NCBI GenBank assembly: GCA_007376185.1
Contig: VMFS01000006.1
Location: 1 to 33,639, forward strand
Reading direction: 5' to 3'
Source of the DNA: Parcubacteria group bacterium Gr01-1014_30
GTDB lineage: Bacteria; Patescibacteriota; Minisyncoccia; Minisyncoccales; 2-12-FULL-40-12
Length of the DNA stretch: 33,639 nucleotides
Numbering within the stretch: position 1 is the stretch's first letter; each line of letters starts with the position of its first letter. The notes under the pieces were generated by a model. It saw only the letters and a list, made by a program, of their open reading frames with translations, made no database searches and was not told the DNA's origin. Made by a program: the position numbers and the translations under genes. Shown in pieces: positions 16,914-25,464 of this stretch.

Positions 16914-17372
16914 ATGTCGCATGTTCACGAAAAAATTGATTTTGTGGTTTCAGCGTGGATTGTCTATGAAGACAAAATACTTTTGGTTTACCATAAACTT
17001 CTGCAGATGTGGCTGCCCGTAGGCGGTCACGTTGAGCTTGACGAAACCACGGACCAAGCCCTGTTTCGCGAAGTTAAAGAAGAGTGCGGGCTTGATATAG
17101 AAGTTATTGGAGAAAAGCCTCCATACCTTGAGGGTTCTTCCGCAAGATTTTTATTGAGGCCCGCATATGTTGATATTCACCCTTTTGACGACAAACACCA
17201 GCACATAGCCTTGGAGTATTTTGCAAAAGCAAAATCAAATTCGGCGCGATTATCAGAACGTGAACACGAGCAAATTAAATGGTTTACTGAAAGAGAGTTA
17301 GACGACCCGCAATACAATGTACCAATCGCCGTGAAGTTTCTTGCCAAAAAAGCATTAAGATCAGTTAAATAA
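16914..17372 (+). CDS. NUDIX hydrolase
   Basis: Nudix box GGHVELDETTDQALFREVKEECGL. Confidence 0.93.
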   Translation: MSHVHEKIDFVVSAWIVYEDKILLVYHKLLQMWLPVGGHVELDETTDQALFREVKEECGLDIEVIGEKPPYLEGSSARFLLRPAYVDIHPFDDKHQHIALEYFAKAKSNSARLSEREHEQIKWFTERELDDPQYNVPIAVKFLAKKALRSVK

Positions 17373-17375
17373 AAT

Positions 17376-18371
17376 ATGAAAAAACGCATTGTTTGCTTGG
17401 GAGGAGGAACAGGGACTTCGGTGGTTCTATCGGGCCTTAAAAAATATCCGGTTGAACTGTCGGCCATCGTTTCAATGGCAGACAGCGGAGGTTCCAACAG
17501 AGTAATCAGAGACGAGTTCGGGCTTTTACCCACGAGCGATATAAGGCAGTGTTTCGTGGCTTTGGCCCAAGACCAGAATAATCTGGAACATTCTTTGAGA
17601 GAGCTTTTTGCTTATCGTTTTCCCTTGGGCAAGGGTTTCAAAGGAATGACTTTCGGCAATTTGTTTATGGCAGCTTTGACCGACATTTTTGGTTCTCAAG
17701 TAGCGGCGATCAAAAAGACAGGCCAGATCTTAAGAATTAAAGGAAAAGTTTTGCCAGCCACACTGACCAACTCAAATTTGGTGGCTATTTACGAGAACGG
17801 CAAAAAAGTAGTGGGAGAGAGTAAGATTGACGAAACGAAGAGAGGCGGCAAGGTTAAAATAAAAAAGGTCTATTTGAAGCCGGAACCTCGCGCCTATCCG
17901 GAAGCGGTTGAAGCTATCTTGAAGGCGGATTTGGTGGTCATTGGCCCCGGCGATTTATACACCAGCTTAGTGGTAAATTTGACGATTCCAGGAATTGTCA
18001 AAGTTCTCAGAAAAACCAAAGCCAAAATAGCTTATGTTTTGAACTTAATGACCAAGTTCGGTCAAACATATGGTTTTAACGCCAAAGAGCACGTTTCGGT
18101 GATGGAAAAATACCTTGGCAAGGGATGTTTGGATTTTGTCTTGGTCAATTCAAGAACCCTGCCCAAGCCCGCCCTAAAAAAATACAAGAAAGCCGAGGAG
18201 CTTCCGGTTGTTGACAACTTGGAAGATAGTTATTTTAAAGTAGTAAGGGGTGATTTTCTAAGCTTGAAAGAAACAAAAAAAGTTCCGGGTGACGTTTTGA
18301 AAAGAAGTTTAATTCGCCACGATTCCGACAAGTTGGCCAAAGTGTTAATAAAATTATGCAGACCCCGTTAG
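17376..18371 (+). CDS. yvcK: YvcK/GlmR family protein (CofD-like fold)
   Basis: IVCLGGGTGTSVVLSGLKKYPVELSAIVSMADSGGSNRVIRDEFGLLPTSDIRQCFVAL. Confidence 0.93.
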   Translation: MKKRIVCLGGGTGTSVVLSGLKKYPVELSAIVSMADSGGSNRVIRDEFGLLPTSDIRQCFVALAQDQNNLEHSLRELFAYRFPLGKGFKGMTFGNLFMAALTDIFGSQVAAIKKTGQILRIKGKVLPATLTNSNLVAIYENGKKVVGESKIDETKRGGKVKIKKVYLKPEPRAYPEAVEAILKADLVVIGPGDLYTSLVVNLTIPGIVKVLRKTKAKIAYVLNLMTKFGQTYGFNAKEHVSVMEKYLGKGCLDFVLVNSRTLPKPALKKYKKAEELPVVDNLEDSYFKVVRGDFLSLKETKKVPGDVLKRSLIRHDSDKLAKVLIKLCRPR

Positions 18372-18429
18372 AAATTTTACACAGTGGGGCCATTCAGAAA
18401 AACTTATGAATCAAAAATTTCTAACGGGG
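18363..18429 (+). repeat. Junction element C (CCCCGTTAGAA family)
   Basis: CCCCGTTAGAAATTTT (18363-18378) / AAAATTTCTAACGGGG (18414-18429), perfect 16-bp arms. Confidence 0.85.
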
Positions 18430-19662
18430 CAGGCGGTAATCTTGGCCGCGGGCGAGAGTTCCCGCTTCTGGCCCTTAAATAAAAAACACAAGTCGCTTTT
18501 TTGCCTCTTGGAAAAGCCTTTGATTTTATTAACTCTTTTGAACTTGAAAAAAGCCGGCGTCAAAGAGGTCGTTATTCTCCAGGGAGTCAGCAAGGATATT
18601 GAGAGCGAGCTTAAAAGACACAAACTGCCCCAAGGTCTAAAAATAAAGTATGTTGTTCAAAAAGAACCCCGGGGCACTGGCGACGCATTGCGTCAGGCGG
18701 CAAATCATTTGGAGCAAAAGTTTCTGGTTTTATACGGCGATGACTTTTACGGAGAGAAGGACTTAAAAAACTGTCTAGCCAAGTTTCCGTCCGTTTTGCT
18801 TAAAGAAACAAAAAATATTTCAAACTTCGGGGTGGCGGTTGTTGACAAAGACCGCGTCAAAAAAATCGTTGAAAAACCGCTCCGGCCTCCAAGCAACCTC
18901 GTCAATGCCGGAGGTTATTTTATTCCAAAAGCAGTGCTTGAGGAAAAAATAGCCGAGTCAGAAAGAGGTGAATTGGAGATAACTGATTATATTAATCGGT
19001 TAGCCCAAAAAAGTAAAGTGTATTTTGTAAAAGCCAGCGATTGGTTTCCTTTGTCTTTTGCGTGGGACTTGCTTGCCGTTAATGAGTTTTTATTAAATGG
19101 TATTAAAACTAAAATAGAGGGAAAAGTTGAGAAAAACTGCCATGTTCAGGGCCCTGTTTTTGTGGGTAAGAGAACTATTATCAAGAGCGGAACTTACGTT
19201 GAGGGCCCGGTCTGGATTGGAGAAAACTGCGAAATTGGTCCAAATTGTTTTTTGAGGCCTTTTAGTCATCTCGGAGATAACTGCCGGATTGGACACGGGG
19301 TTGAGATTAAGAACTCGGTTGTTTCCAAGGGTTCAACAATACCTCACCTTAACTATGTCGGCGATTCAATTATCGGAGAAAACTGCGACCTCGGCGGCGG
19401 GACAGTTTTTGCGAATTTGCGGCTTGACAGACAAAATGTGAGGTCTAAAATTAAAGGAATTATGGTGGATACTGGTAGGAAAAAGCTGGGAGCTGTTTTG
19501 GGCAGAGGAGTTCAGGTTGGAGTGAACAGTTCTCTGATGCCCGGCGTTCTGGTTGGAGAGAATTCTGTCATTGGCCCTCATTCTTTAGTGCGTGAAAACG
19601 TTGCCGACGACACTATTTTTTACTCAAAATTTGACAAAGTTGAGCAAAAAAGAGTTCCTTAA
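18406..19662 (+). CDS. GlmU-like sugar-1-phosphate nucleotidyltransferase with left-handed beta-helix domain
   Basis: AVILAAGESSRFWPLNKKHKSLF nucleotidyltransferase motif; C-terminal hexapeptide repeats (GENCEIGPNCFLRPFSHLGDNCRIGHGVEIKNSVV). Confidence 0.9.
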   Translation: MNQKFLTGQAVILAAGESSRFWPLNKKHKSLFCLLEKPLILLTLLNLKKAGVKEVVILQGVSKDIESELKRHKLPQGLKIKYVVQKEPRGTGDALRQAANHLEQKFLVLYGDDFYGEKDLKNCLAKFPSVLLKETKNISNFGVAVVDKDRVKKIVEKPLRPPSNLVNAGGYFIPKAVLEEKIAESERGELEITDYINRLAQKSKVYFVKASDWFPLSFAWDLLAVNEFLLNGIKTKIEGKVEKNCHVQGPVFVGKRTIIKSGTYVEGPVWIGENCEIGPNCFLRPFSHLGDNCRIGHGVEIKNSVVSKGSTIPHLNYVGDSIIGENCDLGGGTVFANLRLDRQNVRSKIKGIMVDTGRKKLGAVLGRGVQVGVNSSLMPGVLVGENSVIGPHSLVRENVADDTIFYSKFDKVEQKRVP

Positions 19663-19677
19663 AAACTGAGTAGGAAA

Positions 19678-19747
19678 CCCCGTAATACAACTTTCGGTGC
19701 GCTTCGCGCAACATCGCCCAAGGGCGATCGAAAGATGATATACGGGG
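19678..19747 (+). repeat. Cloverleaf-like structured element E
   Basis: CCCCGTA(19678-19684)/TACGGGG(19741-19747); CTTTCG(19691-19696)/CGAAAG(19729-19734); TGCGC-TTC-GCGCA (19698-19710); ATCGCCC-AA-GGGCGAT (19713-19728). Confidence 0.75.
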
Positions 19748-19770
19748 AAACCCCGAGAAAGGAGGGGGCG

Positions 19771-20058
19771 ATGGCGAAGCTGATAAAGTTGGAGCCAGGC
19801 GAGGTTGTACATATTGAGATACCCGGGTGGTTCGCGGATTCAAGCGCCCCGAAGATTATCTGTCAGGTTTGCTGTAAGTATTTCGGGCGCCACAGAATCA
19901 TATATTTGCTTGAGGATCGAAGATTTTGCGTCTGCGAAAGCAACTTTCGGGAAGAGTTCCCATGCGGGTTCAGTTTCTCCGACCGTATGAGCAATGATGA
20001 GATTCGGATTGAGGCCGACAGACATATTGAGAGGTTGAAAGCGCGCGTTAATGATTAG
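19771..20058 (+). CDS. Small Cys-containing hypothetical protein (95 aa)
   Basis: ATG preceded by AAAGGAGGGGG RBS; CQVCCKYFGRHRIIYLLEDRRFCVCESNF. Confidence 0.6.
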   Translation: MAKLIKLEPGEVVHIEIPGWFADSSAPKIICQVCCKYFGRHRIIYLLEDRRFCVCESNFREEFPCGFSFSDRMSNDEIRIEADRHIERLKARVND

Positions 20059-20075
20059 CGCGCTTTATTGTTTTT
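20043..20075 (+). terminator. Terminator-like hairpin
   Basis: GCGCGTTAA-TGA-TTAGCGCGC (one G-U pair) then TTTATTGTTTTTC. Confidence 0.6.
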
Positions 20076-20114
20076 CTTGCGCGATTTTGTGCGGCCGTGG
20101 TATTGTTAGTTAAC

Positions 20115-20678
20115 ATGACGGCACAGGAAGCGGCAAAGGCAGTGAGGCAAGGAAAGGTTTTGGTTTGTCCAACAGACACGGTTTACGGCTTGGTGTGCGA
20201 CGCAACCAACAAAAAAGCGGTTGAAAAATTATTTAAAGTAAAAAAGAGAAAGTTATCAAAGTTTTTGCCAATTTTTGTCAAAGACATCTCAATGGCAAAA
20301 AGATTGGCTCATATTGATAAAAAACAAGAGAAGTTTTTAAGAAAAGTTTGGCCGGGCAAAGTAACGGCGGTTCTGGAGCGTAAAACTAAAAGCGCAAAGC
20401 GAAAAATATACGGAATTGATAAAAACAAAATCGGCCTACGAATTCCTAACTACAAATTAGTACTGGATTTGCTCAAAAACACAAACAGGCCTTTGACTGG
20501 TACATCAGCAAATATTTCTGGAAAGCCCGCGTCAACTAAAATTGGAGAAGTTTTACGGCAGTTCTCCGGCAAAAAACACAAACCCGATTTAATAATTAAC
20601 AGAGGCAACCTGCCCAAAAGCAAACTATCCAGAGTTGTTGATTTAACCGGAAAAAAAATAAAAATTTTAAGAAAATGA
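20115..20678 (+). CDS. tsaC: L-threonylcarbamoyladenylate synthase (Sua5/YrdC/TsaC)
   Basis: VLVCPTDTVYGLVCDATNKKAVEKLFKVKKRKLSKFLPIFV, RPLTGTSANISGKP; GTG at 20097 is an alternative start. Confidence 0.93.
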   Translation: MTAQEAAKAVRQGKVLVCPTDTVYGLVCDATNKKAVEKLFKVKKRKLSKFLPIFVKDISMAKRLAHIDKKQEKFLRKVWPGKVTAVLERKTKSAKRKIYGIDKNKIGLRIPNYKLVLDLLKNTNRPLTGTSANISGKPASTKIGEVLRQFSGKKHKPDLIINRGNLPKSKLSRVVDLTGKKIKILRK

Positions 20679-22006
20679 CTCTAAAACAAACAGACCCCGA
20701 AGTTTACGAAATTATAGAGGCGGAAAAGCAGAGGCGAAGAGAAGGTTTGGAAATGATTCCTTCAGAAAATCACACTTCTCCAGCGGTTTTGGAGGCCTTA
20801 GGTTCAATTTTGACGGACAAGTATTCGGAAGGTTATCCGGGTAAGCGTTACTACGGGGGCAACGAGTTTATTGATAAAGTTGAAAACTTGGCTATTGAGC
20901 GCGCCAAGAAGGCCTTCCTCGTGCCTTATGCCAACGTGCAGGCGTATTCCGGAACGCCCGCAAACACGGCCGTTTATCTTGCCGCTTGCGAAGTTGGCAA
21001 CATGATTATGGGTCAGAGTTTGCCAGACGGCGGGCATTTGAGCCACGGAGCAAACGCGACTTTCTCTGCGCGTTTTTACAAAAGCCAACCTTACCACGTG
21101 AAATCGGACGGCTATATTGATTTTGACGAGGTTTGGCGTCTGGCGAGGGAACATAAGCCAAAGCTGATTTGGGTTGGGGCTTCGGCCTACGCGAGACAGT
21201 TTCCTTTTGCGGAAATGGCAGAAGTCGCCGATGAAATTGGCGCCTGGCTTGCCGCTGACATCGCTCACATTGCCGGGCTTGTTGTTGCCGGGGTTCACCC
21301 CAGTCCTGCCCCGCATGCGCACATCATAACCACGACAACCCACAAAACTTTGCGAGGGCCGAGAGGCGCCATTGTTATGGCAACTCAAAAAGGCCTTGAA
21401 AAAGACCCGGACCTTGGAAAAAAGATTGATAAGGCGGTTTTCCCGGGAGGAGTGCAAGGAGGTCCGCACAACCACCAGACCGCCGCCATTGCCGTGGCTC
21501 TGAAAGAAGCAATGACGCCTGAGTTCAAAGAATACGCAGCGCAGATTACCAAGAACGCCAAAGTGCTCGCCGCAGGGTTAATGGAAAGGGGAGTTAAAAT
21601 TGTCTCTGGCGGAACGGACAACCACTTAATGCTTATTGATTTAACTCCCTACGGAAATGGTCTCGGCATTTTTTTGGAAGAGGCGCTGGATATGGCTGGC
21701 ATCACCGCGAACAAGAACACGGTGCCTCAAGACCCTTCTTCGCCTTTTTATCCTTCTGGCTTGCGTCTTGGCACGCCGTGCATAACCACGCGAGGAATGA
21801 AAGAGAAAGAAATGACTGAAATCGCCGCTTGGATAGCCAGAGTTGTTGACTTGATTAAAGATTACCAACTGCCCGAAGACAAAGGAGAGAGAAAAAGTTA
21901 TCTCAGGAATTTCAGAAAAGAAGTGGCCGTTAGCGAAACGCTTAAAAAAATAAAAGAAGAGGTCATAGAGCTAAGCAAAAAATTCCCCATCCCAGCCATA
22001 CACTAA
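20675..22006 (+). CDS. glyA: Serine hydroxymethyltransferase
   Basis: LEMIPSENHTSPAVLEALGS, KYSEGYPGKRYYGGNEFID, ADIAHIAGLVVAG, TTTTHKTLRGPRGA. Confidence 0.97.
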   Translation: MTLKQTDPEVYEIIEAEKQRRREGLEMIPSENHTSPAVLEALGSILTDKYSEGYPGKRYYGGNEFIDKVENLAIERAKKAFLVPYANVQAYSGTPANTAVYLAACEVGNMIMGQSLPDGGHLSHGANATFSARFYKSQPYHVKSDGYIDFDEVWRLAREHKPKLIWVGASAYARQFPFAEMAEVADEIGAWLAADIAHIAGLVVAGVHPSPAPHAHIITTTTHKTLRGPRGAIVMATQKGLEKDPDLGKKIDKAVFPGGVQGGPHNHQTAAIAVALKEAMTPEFKEYAAQITKNAKVLAAGLMERGVKIVSGGTDNHLMLIDLTPYGNGLGIFLEEALDMAGITANKNTVPQDPSSPFYPSGLRLGTPCITTRGMKEKEMTEIAAWIARVVDLIKDYQLPEDKGERKSYLRNFRKEVAVSETLKKIKEEVIELSKKFPIPAIH

Positions 22007-22521
22007 TGGCTTTTGATTTATATCTCTTTCAAACAATAAATCAATTCGCGGGGAGATTTTCGTGGCTGGATACTCTCGCCGTTTTTTTGGCCAGGTACTT
22101 TGAGTTTTTTTTGATTTTGTCTTTGCTTTTGTTGTTGGCGTTCAATTCCAAAAAGTACTGGCGCATGTTAACTGAAAGTTTTGGCGCGGCCATACTTTCC
22201 AGATTTGTCATTACAGACTTAATACGCTGGTTTTGGCAAAGACCAAGGCCGTTCGTTGAAAACCACATTAATTTGCTTTTTGACTACAATGCTTCGGCAG
22301 CTTCTTTCCCTTCGGGGCACGCGGCCTTTTATTTCGCTTTGGCCTTGACGCTTTATCTCCGCAACAAAAAACTCGGCTCGGTTTTCCTCCTTGCCGCTTT
22401 TTTAATTTCTTTTGCGCGCGTTTTTGCGGGCGTGCATTGGCCCTCAGACATACTAGCCGGAGCCGTTATCGGGATATTCTCCGGCTGGCTTGTCTTTAAA
22501 CTCTCCAAGAAGTTGAGATAA
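22006..22521 (+). CDS. PAP2 superfamily phosphatase (membrane)
   Basis: RPRPF, ASFPSGHAAFYFA, RVFAGVHWPSDILAGAVIG. Confidence 0.92.
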   Translation: MAFDLYLFQTINQFAGRFSWLDTLAVFLARYFEFFLILSLLLLLAFNSKKYWRMLTESFGAAILSRFVITDLIRWFWQRPRPFVENHINLLFDYNASAASFPSGHAAFYFALALTLYLRNKKLGSVFLLAAFLISFARVFAGVHWPSDILAGAVIGIFSGWLVFKLSKKLR

Positions 22522-22522
22522 A

Positions 22523-22671
22523 AGGTGGTGCAGTATTCTTAAATTAGTCCGAACCGCTTTCGTCCCGACTGCTGTCGCGGGCGAGGAAGTCCCCCCGCGA
22601 AAAAATTCTGAAAATGCGGCGGAGCCGCACCGATGATAATTTCCAGTTTTTCTTTGGCGGCAAATTCTTAA
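22523..22671 (-). repeat. Copy 1 of the ~120-nt element (island left edge) plus 34-nt recombinase-derived segment
   Basis: TGCAGTATTCTTAAATTAGTCCGAA (22529-22553); TGCGGC-GGA-GCCGCA; 22638-22671 identical to 24495-24528. Confidence 0.65.
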
Positions 22672-23171
22672 TCAAATCTTTTCAAAAAATGACCAACTTC
22701 ATTTTTGGACCACCAAGCAAAATCCGCCGGAACATTTTTCTTGGTAAATTCTACCACTTCGATTATTCGATTACCAAAACTTCCGATTTTTGGCTTGGTG
22801 CTCAATTCAGCTACGACAAGAGGAACGATGGCCCACTGGTCGTCTTTTTTCTGGACAGAAGATTCGATATCAACAACCTTATACGATTTTACACTAATAC
22901 CCGTTTGGGATTTTACAATTCGTTTTACACATTGTTCTACAGACTCACCATATCGAATCAAGTTGTGACAAAAATAAAGAAGCCCATTCGGATATTTTTT
23001 AGCGTGTGGCGGCGCTTCATGTCCGGGAATACTTTTTCGTCTCAACGCAATATATTTTCCATTCCACTTCAAAATTATCTCAAAAGTAAGGTGAGTGCCG
23101 CCCCTTACTTGATATTTCAAGGGCTTACCAAAATTGGCTTCTTTATTTTTCCAAATGTATTTGAAGCTCAT
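22668..23171 (-). CDS. NUDIX-like protein
   Basis: 167 aa; TFEIILKWNGKYIALRRKSIPGHE…NGLLYFCHNLIRYGESVEQCVKRIVKSQTGI resembles a degenerate Nudix fold. Confidence 0.55.
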   Translation of the reverse strand: MSFKYIWKNKEANFGKPLKYQVRGGTHLTFEIILKWNGKYIALRRKSIPGHEAPPHAKKYPNGLLYFCHNLIRYGESVEQCVKRIVKSQTGISVKSYKVVDIESSVQKKDDQWAIVPLVVAELSTKPKIGSFGNRIIEVVEFTKKNVPADFAWWSKNEVGHFLKRFD

Positions 23172-23356
23172 AGGATTAAAAAATTTTCTTCCCCCAAAAT
23201 GCGAAATCGTGAATTCGTTTTTACCCCCAAAATTGAATACAAATTAGTCGCCGAGCGAAGCGAGGCGAACCAAAACCGCTTGCAATTTCCAACGTGGTGT
23301 GGCTTTACAAAGCCGCTCGAACCTATTTTAGCAAAAATTTCTAGAAACTCCCAGGA

Positions 23357-23479
23357 GGCCGCGCTCCGCGCGGCCAAATGCTTCTAATTGCGCTCGGCCA
23401 GCGAAGCTGGCCTCGCGCTGATCTGCCGCCGCCTTTCTGAAAAAATTGCCGCCGGATTTCGTGCCAGTCAAAGACTGGC
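23357..23479. repeat. Cluster of strong hairpins between two island genes
   Basis: GGCCGCGC-TCC-GCGCGGCC (23357-23375), GGCCAGC-GAA-GCTGGCC (23396-23412), GCCAGTC-AAA-GACTGGC (23463-23479). Confidence 0.8.
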
Positions 23480-23491
23480 GCGCCGCCTAAT

Positions 23492-24145
23492 TTAGTCCGT
23501 AAGCGAGGCTTTAGTGAGGACAACTAAATATTTCTCAAAATAACCCCCATCTTCTTCATCATCGAATTTTTTATGTTCTACCCTTAAACCAAATGAAGCC
23601 GCAGCTTCAAAGAATGCTTTATATTTCCTCAAAAATTCTTCCTCCGACTCTGCTTTAAAAGGATATAGCCTTGCCTCACCGCCTACTTTCAAGACACGGG
23701 CAATTTCCGATAGCCAGTTCAATACTTGCTGTTTATCTTCTTGCCTTAATTTCTGATGCATATCCTGTTTTTCTTCCGCCCATTCTAAATAACTTGGTTC
23801 TGAAAACCGAGAAACAGAATATAATCCAAAAATTCTGTCAAATGTTTTATCTTTGAATGGTAATGCTTCGGCTTCACCAGCAACAGATTTTCTTTGCCAA
23901 TCCGGCAGACGAGTAACCTTTTGCCCCATTTTGGCTTTATAGTATTCTGGATTTAGAGATACAACATTAGTATTTTGATCAGCCAATTCTCTCGACAGGT
24001 TTTCATTCTCTCCTGAACCCAAATCGAGAACCTTTTTTCCAGCTAACTCGTCGCGTTTAAAATCCAAAGCCTTCTCGTAATCTGAAAGGCTCCTGCCTGT
24101 AGGTATGGTAGTTTTTTCAGTTGTGCTTTCCCAATATTTTTCCAT
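23492..24145 (-). CDS. SAM-dependent methyltransferase
   Basis: KKVLDLGSGENENLSRELADQN motif I; AEALPFKDKTFDRIFGLYSVSRF; EIARVLKVGGEARLYPF. Confidence 0.85.
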   Translation of the reverse strand: MEKYWESTTEKTTIPTGRSLSDYEKALDFKRDELAGKKVLDLGSGENENLSRELADQNTNVVSLNPEYYKAKMGQKVTRLPDWQRKSVAGEAEALPFKDKTFDRIFGLYSVSRFSEPSYLEWAEEKQDMHQKLRQEDKQQVLNWLSEIARVLKVGGEARLYPFKAESEEEFLRKYKAFFEAAASFGLRVEHKKFDDEEDGGYFEKYLVVLTKASLTD

Positions 24146-24179
24146 ATTCCAAGGCGCTTATGATTTATTAAAATTTTAG

Positions 24180-24528
24180 CGGTTTTTGTATTAAAAAGAA
24201 AGAGGCCCACGAAATCTCACGTTGAGATAATCGCAGGCCCATATGCCAGATGAGAGAACAGCTGAACTTACGAAACTCTGGCGAGTTTCGCAAGGTGGGG
24301 AATTTGAGGGACCTAATCAAGCCGCGATCTACAAAATGAATAATCTTTCCGCCATCTACAGAATTACGAGCTAGTCTATCGGGATGCCACGAGATAATTC
24401 CATCCGCTTTTCCTTGTTCCAAAAATGACAACATTTCTGCGAATTTCATTCGTCCGGGTTCTTTTGCGGTTTTGGCTTCCTGAAAGAAAGCGACAATTTC
24501 CAGTTTTTCTTTGGCGGCAAATTCTTAA
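24180..24528 (-). pseudogene. Degraded serine recombinase (resolvase-domain fragment)
   Basis: Minus strand reads EFAAKEKLEIVAFFQEAKTAKEPGRMKFAEMLSFLEQGKADGIISWHPDRLARNSVDGGKIIHFVDRGLI, then similarity to the family is lost (apparent frameshift); start codon and C-terminal domains are missing. Confidence 0.8.
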
Positions 24529-24558
24529 AAATTATGAATCTAAAAAAATATCAAACAA

Positions 24559-25269
24559 CTATGGTCCTCTCTGCTCATATTCTTTCGTTTCTACAAATCG
24601 AATTTCTTTTTCGGTTTTTGGAATTGTCCAAAGATTTAGATGACTTGAACCAAAATCAGAATAGAAAAGTGCTAAATGTGCTTCAATTAAATTTTGATAT
24701 TCCACCATTTTCTTCATTGTTACAAAGCTGGCGTTACTACCTCGGTCTGCGTACCAAACTACAGAATATTTATCAAAATCAACTTCCGACATTACAGGTT
24801 GATTTGGATTTTTCGGAAAAGGTAATCCTGAAACTTCATCGTAGGCGTTTACCATGTATTTCCATATATTCTTTAGTTCTGCTTCTGTGCGAAAAATCCC
24901 GCGATATATGGAATAATCATAAGATTTCTTTAAACGCCAATCAGTATGCAAGTCTACTTTCTGGAATGATATTTCGCGTGGTTCTCCGCTCGGTTCTTGC
25001 GGAACCTCTTCCTCAATCCCAATTTGTTTTGCGTTATACCAACCAGTGCCGGACCCATTTGTACACAACTTTTGGTATAAATCACCAATTGGAATATCGC
25101 ATAAATAGCGAATGCAAGGTGAATTTGTTTCTGCCTCGCATTGCTCTTTTGATGCAAACACTTTCGGCATATTCAACAAAGTTTCTTTGTTTAGTACAAA
25201 AAATGCAAAACCACCGACGCCAATCAGAAGCAACAAAATTACAATGAGTAGTAAATTCTTTTTTAACAT
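24559..25269 (-). CDS. Membrane-anchored hypothetical protein
   Basis: Likely start at 25269 (MLKKNLLLIVILLLLIGVGGFAFFVLN…); the longer ORF start at 25443 runs through repeat copy 2. Confidence 0.6.
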   Translation of the reverse strand: MLKKNLLLIVILLLLIGVGGFAFFVLNKETLLNMPKVFASKEQCEAETNSPCIRYLCDIPIGDLYQKLCTNGSGTGWYNAKQIGIEEEVPQEPSGEPREISFQKVDLHTDWRLKKSYDYSIYRGIFRTEAELKNIWKYMVNAYDEVSGLPFPKNPNQPVMSEVDFDKYSVVWYADRGSNASFVTMKKMVEYQNLIEAHLALFYSDFGSSHLNLWTIPKTEKEIRFVETKEYEQRGP

Positions 25270-25354
25270 AAAAATGATTAAAAATTTTCTTGCCCCCAAA
25301 ATTAAAACGCAGTTCGAGCCGATGTTTTTAACAGGTTCTTTGGCAGTTTTTATC

Positions 25355-25444
25355 GGCGCGGCGGAGCTGCACTTGCGGGCAGAGCTTCCTCGCCGCCGCA
25401 GGCGGCGAAAACCGTTCGAACTATCTTTAAAATACAGCACCACT
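25355..25444 (+). repeat. Copy 2 of the ~120-nt element (island right edge)
   Basis: GCGGC-GGA-GCTGC; CGCCGCC-GCA-GGCGGCG; TTCGAACTATCTTTAAAATACAGCA (25415-25439) followed by CCACTT. Confidence 0.65.
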
Positions 25445-25464
25445 TAGGAAAAGTCAAAGAGTTT

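Noticed and set aside
8382-18429. CCCCGTTAGAA…TTCTAACGGGG elements as integron attC sites
   Set aside because: attC sites read RYYYAAC…GTTRRRY; here the order is GTTAGAA…TTCTAAC, i.e. the reverse polarity, and no integrase was seen.
8382-18429. Junction elements as ordinary Rho-independent terminators
   Set aside because: Long interiors (about 35-95 nt), no U-tract after the 3' arm, and arms overlapping start/stop codons.
20804-21475. 223-aa minus-strand ORF
   Set aside because: Fully antisense to glyA, which has complete family motifs; shadow ORF.
22614-23387. 257-aa plus-strand ORF
   Set aside because: Antisense to the better-supported minus-strand NUDIX-like gene and runs through repeat sequence.
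24534-25247. 237-aa plus-strand ORF
   Set aside because: Antisense to the minus-strand membrane-anchored ORF with a clear TM segment; no recognisable family.
25270-25443. Extended N-terminus of the 294-aa minus ORF
   Set aside because: This part is translated repeat copy 2; the TM-containing start at 25269 is more plausible.
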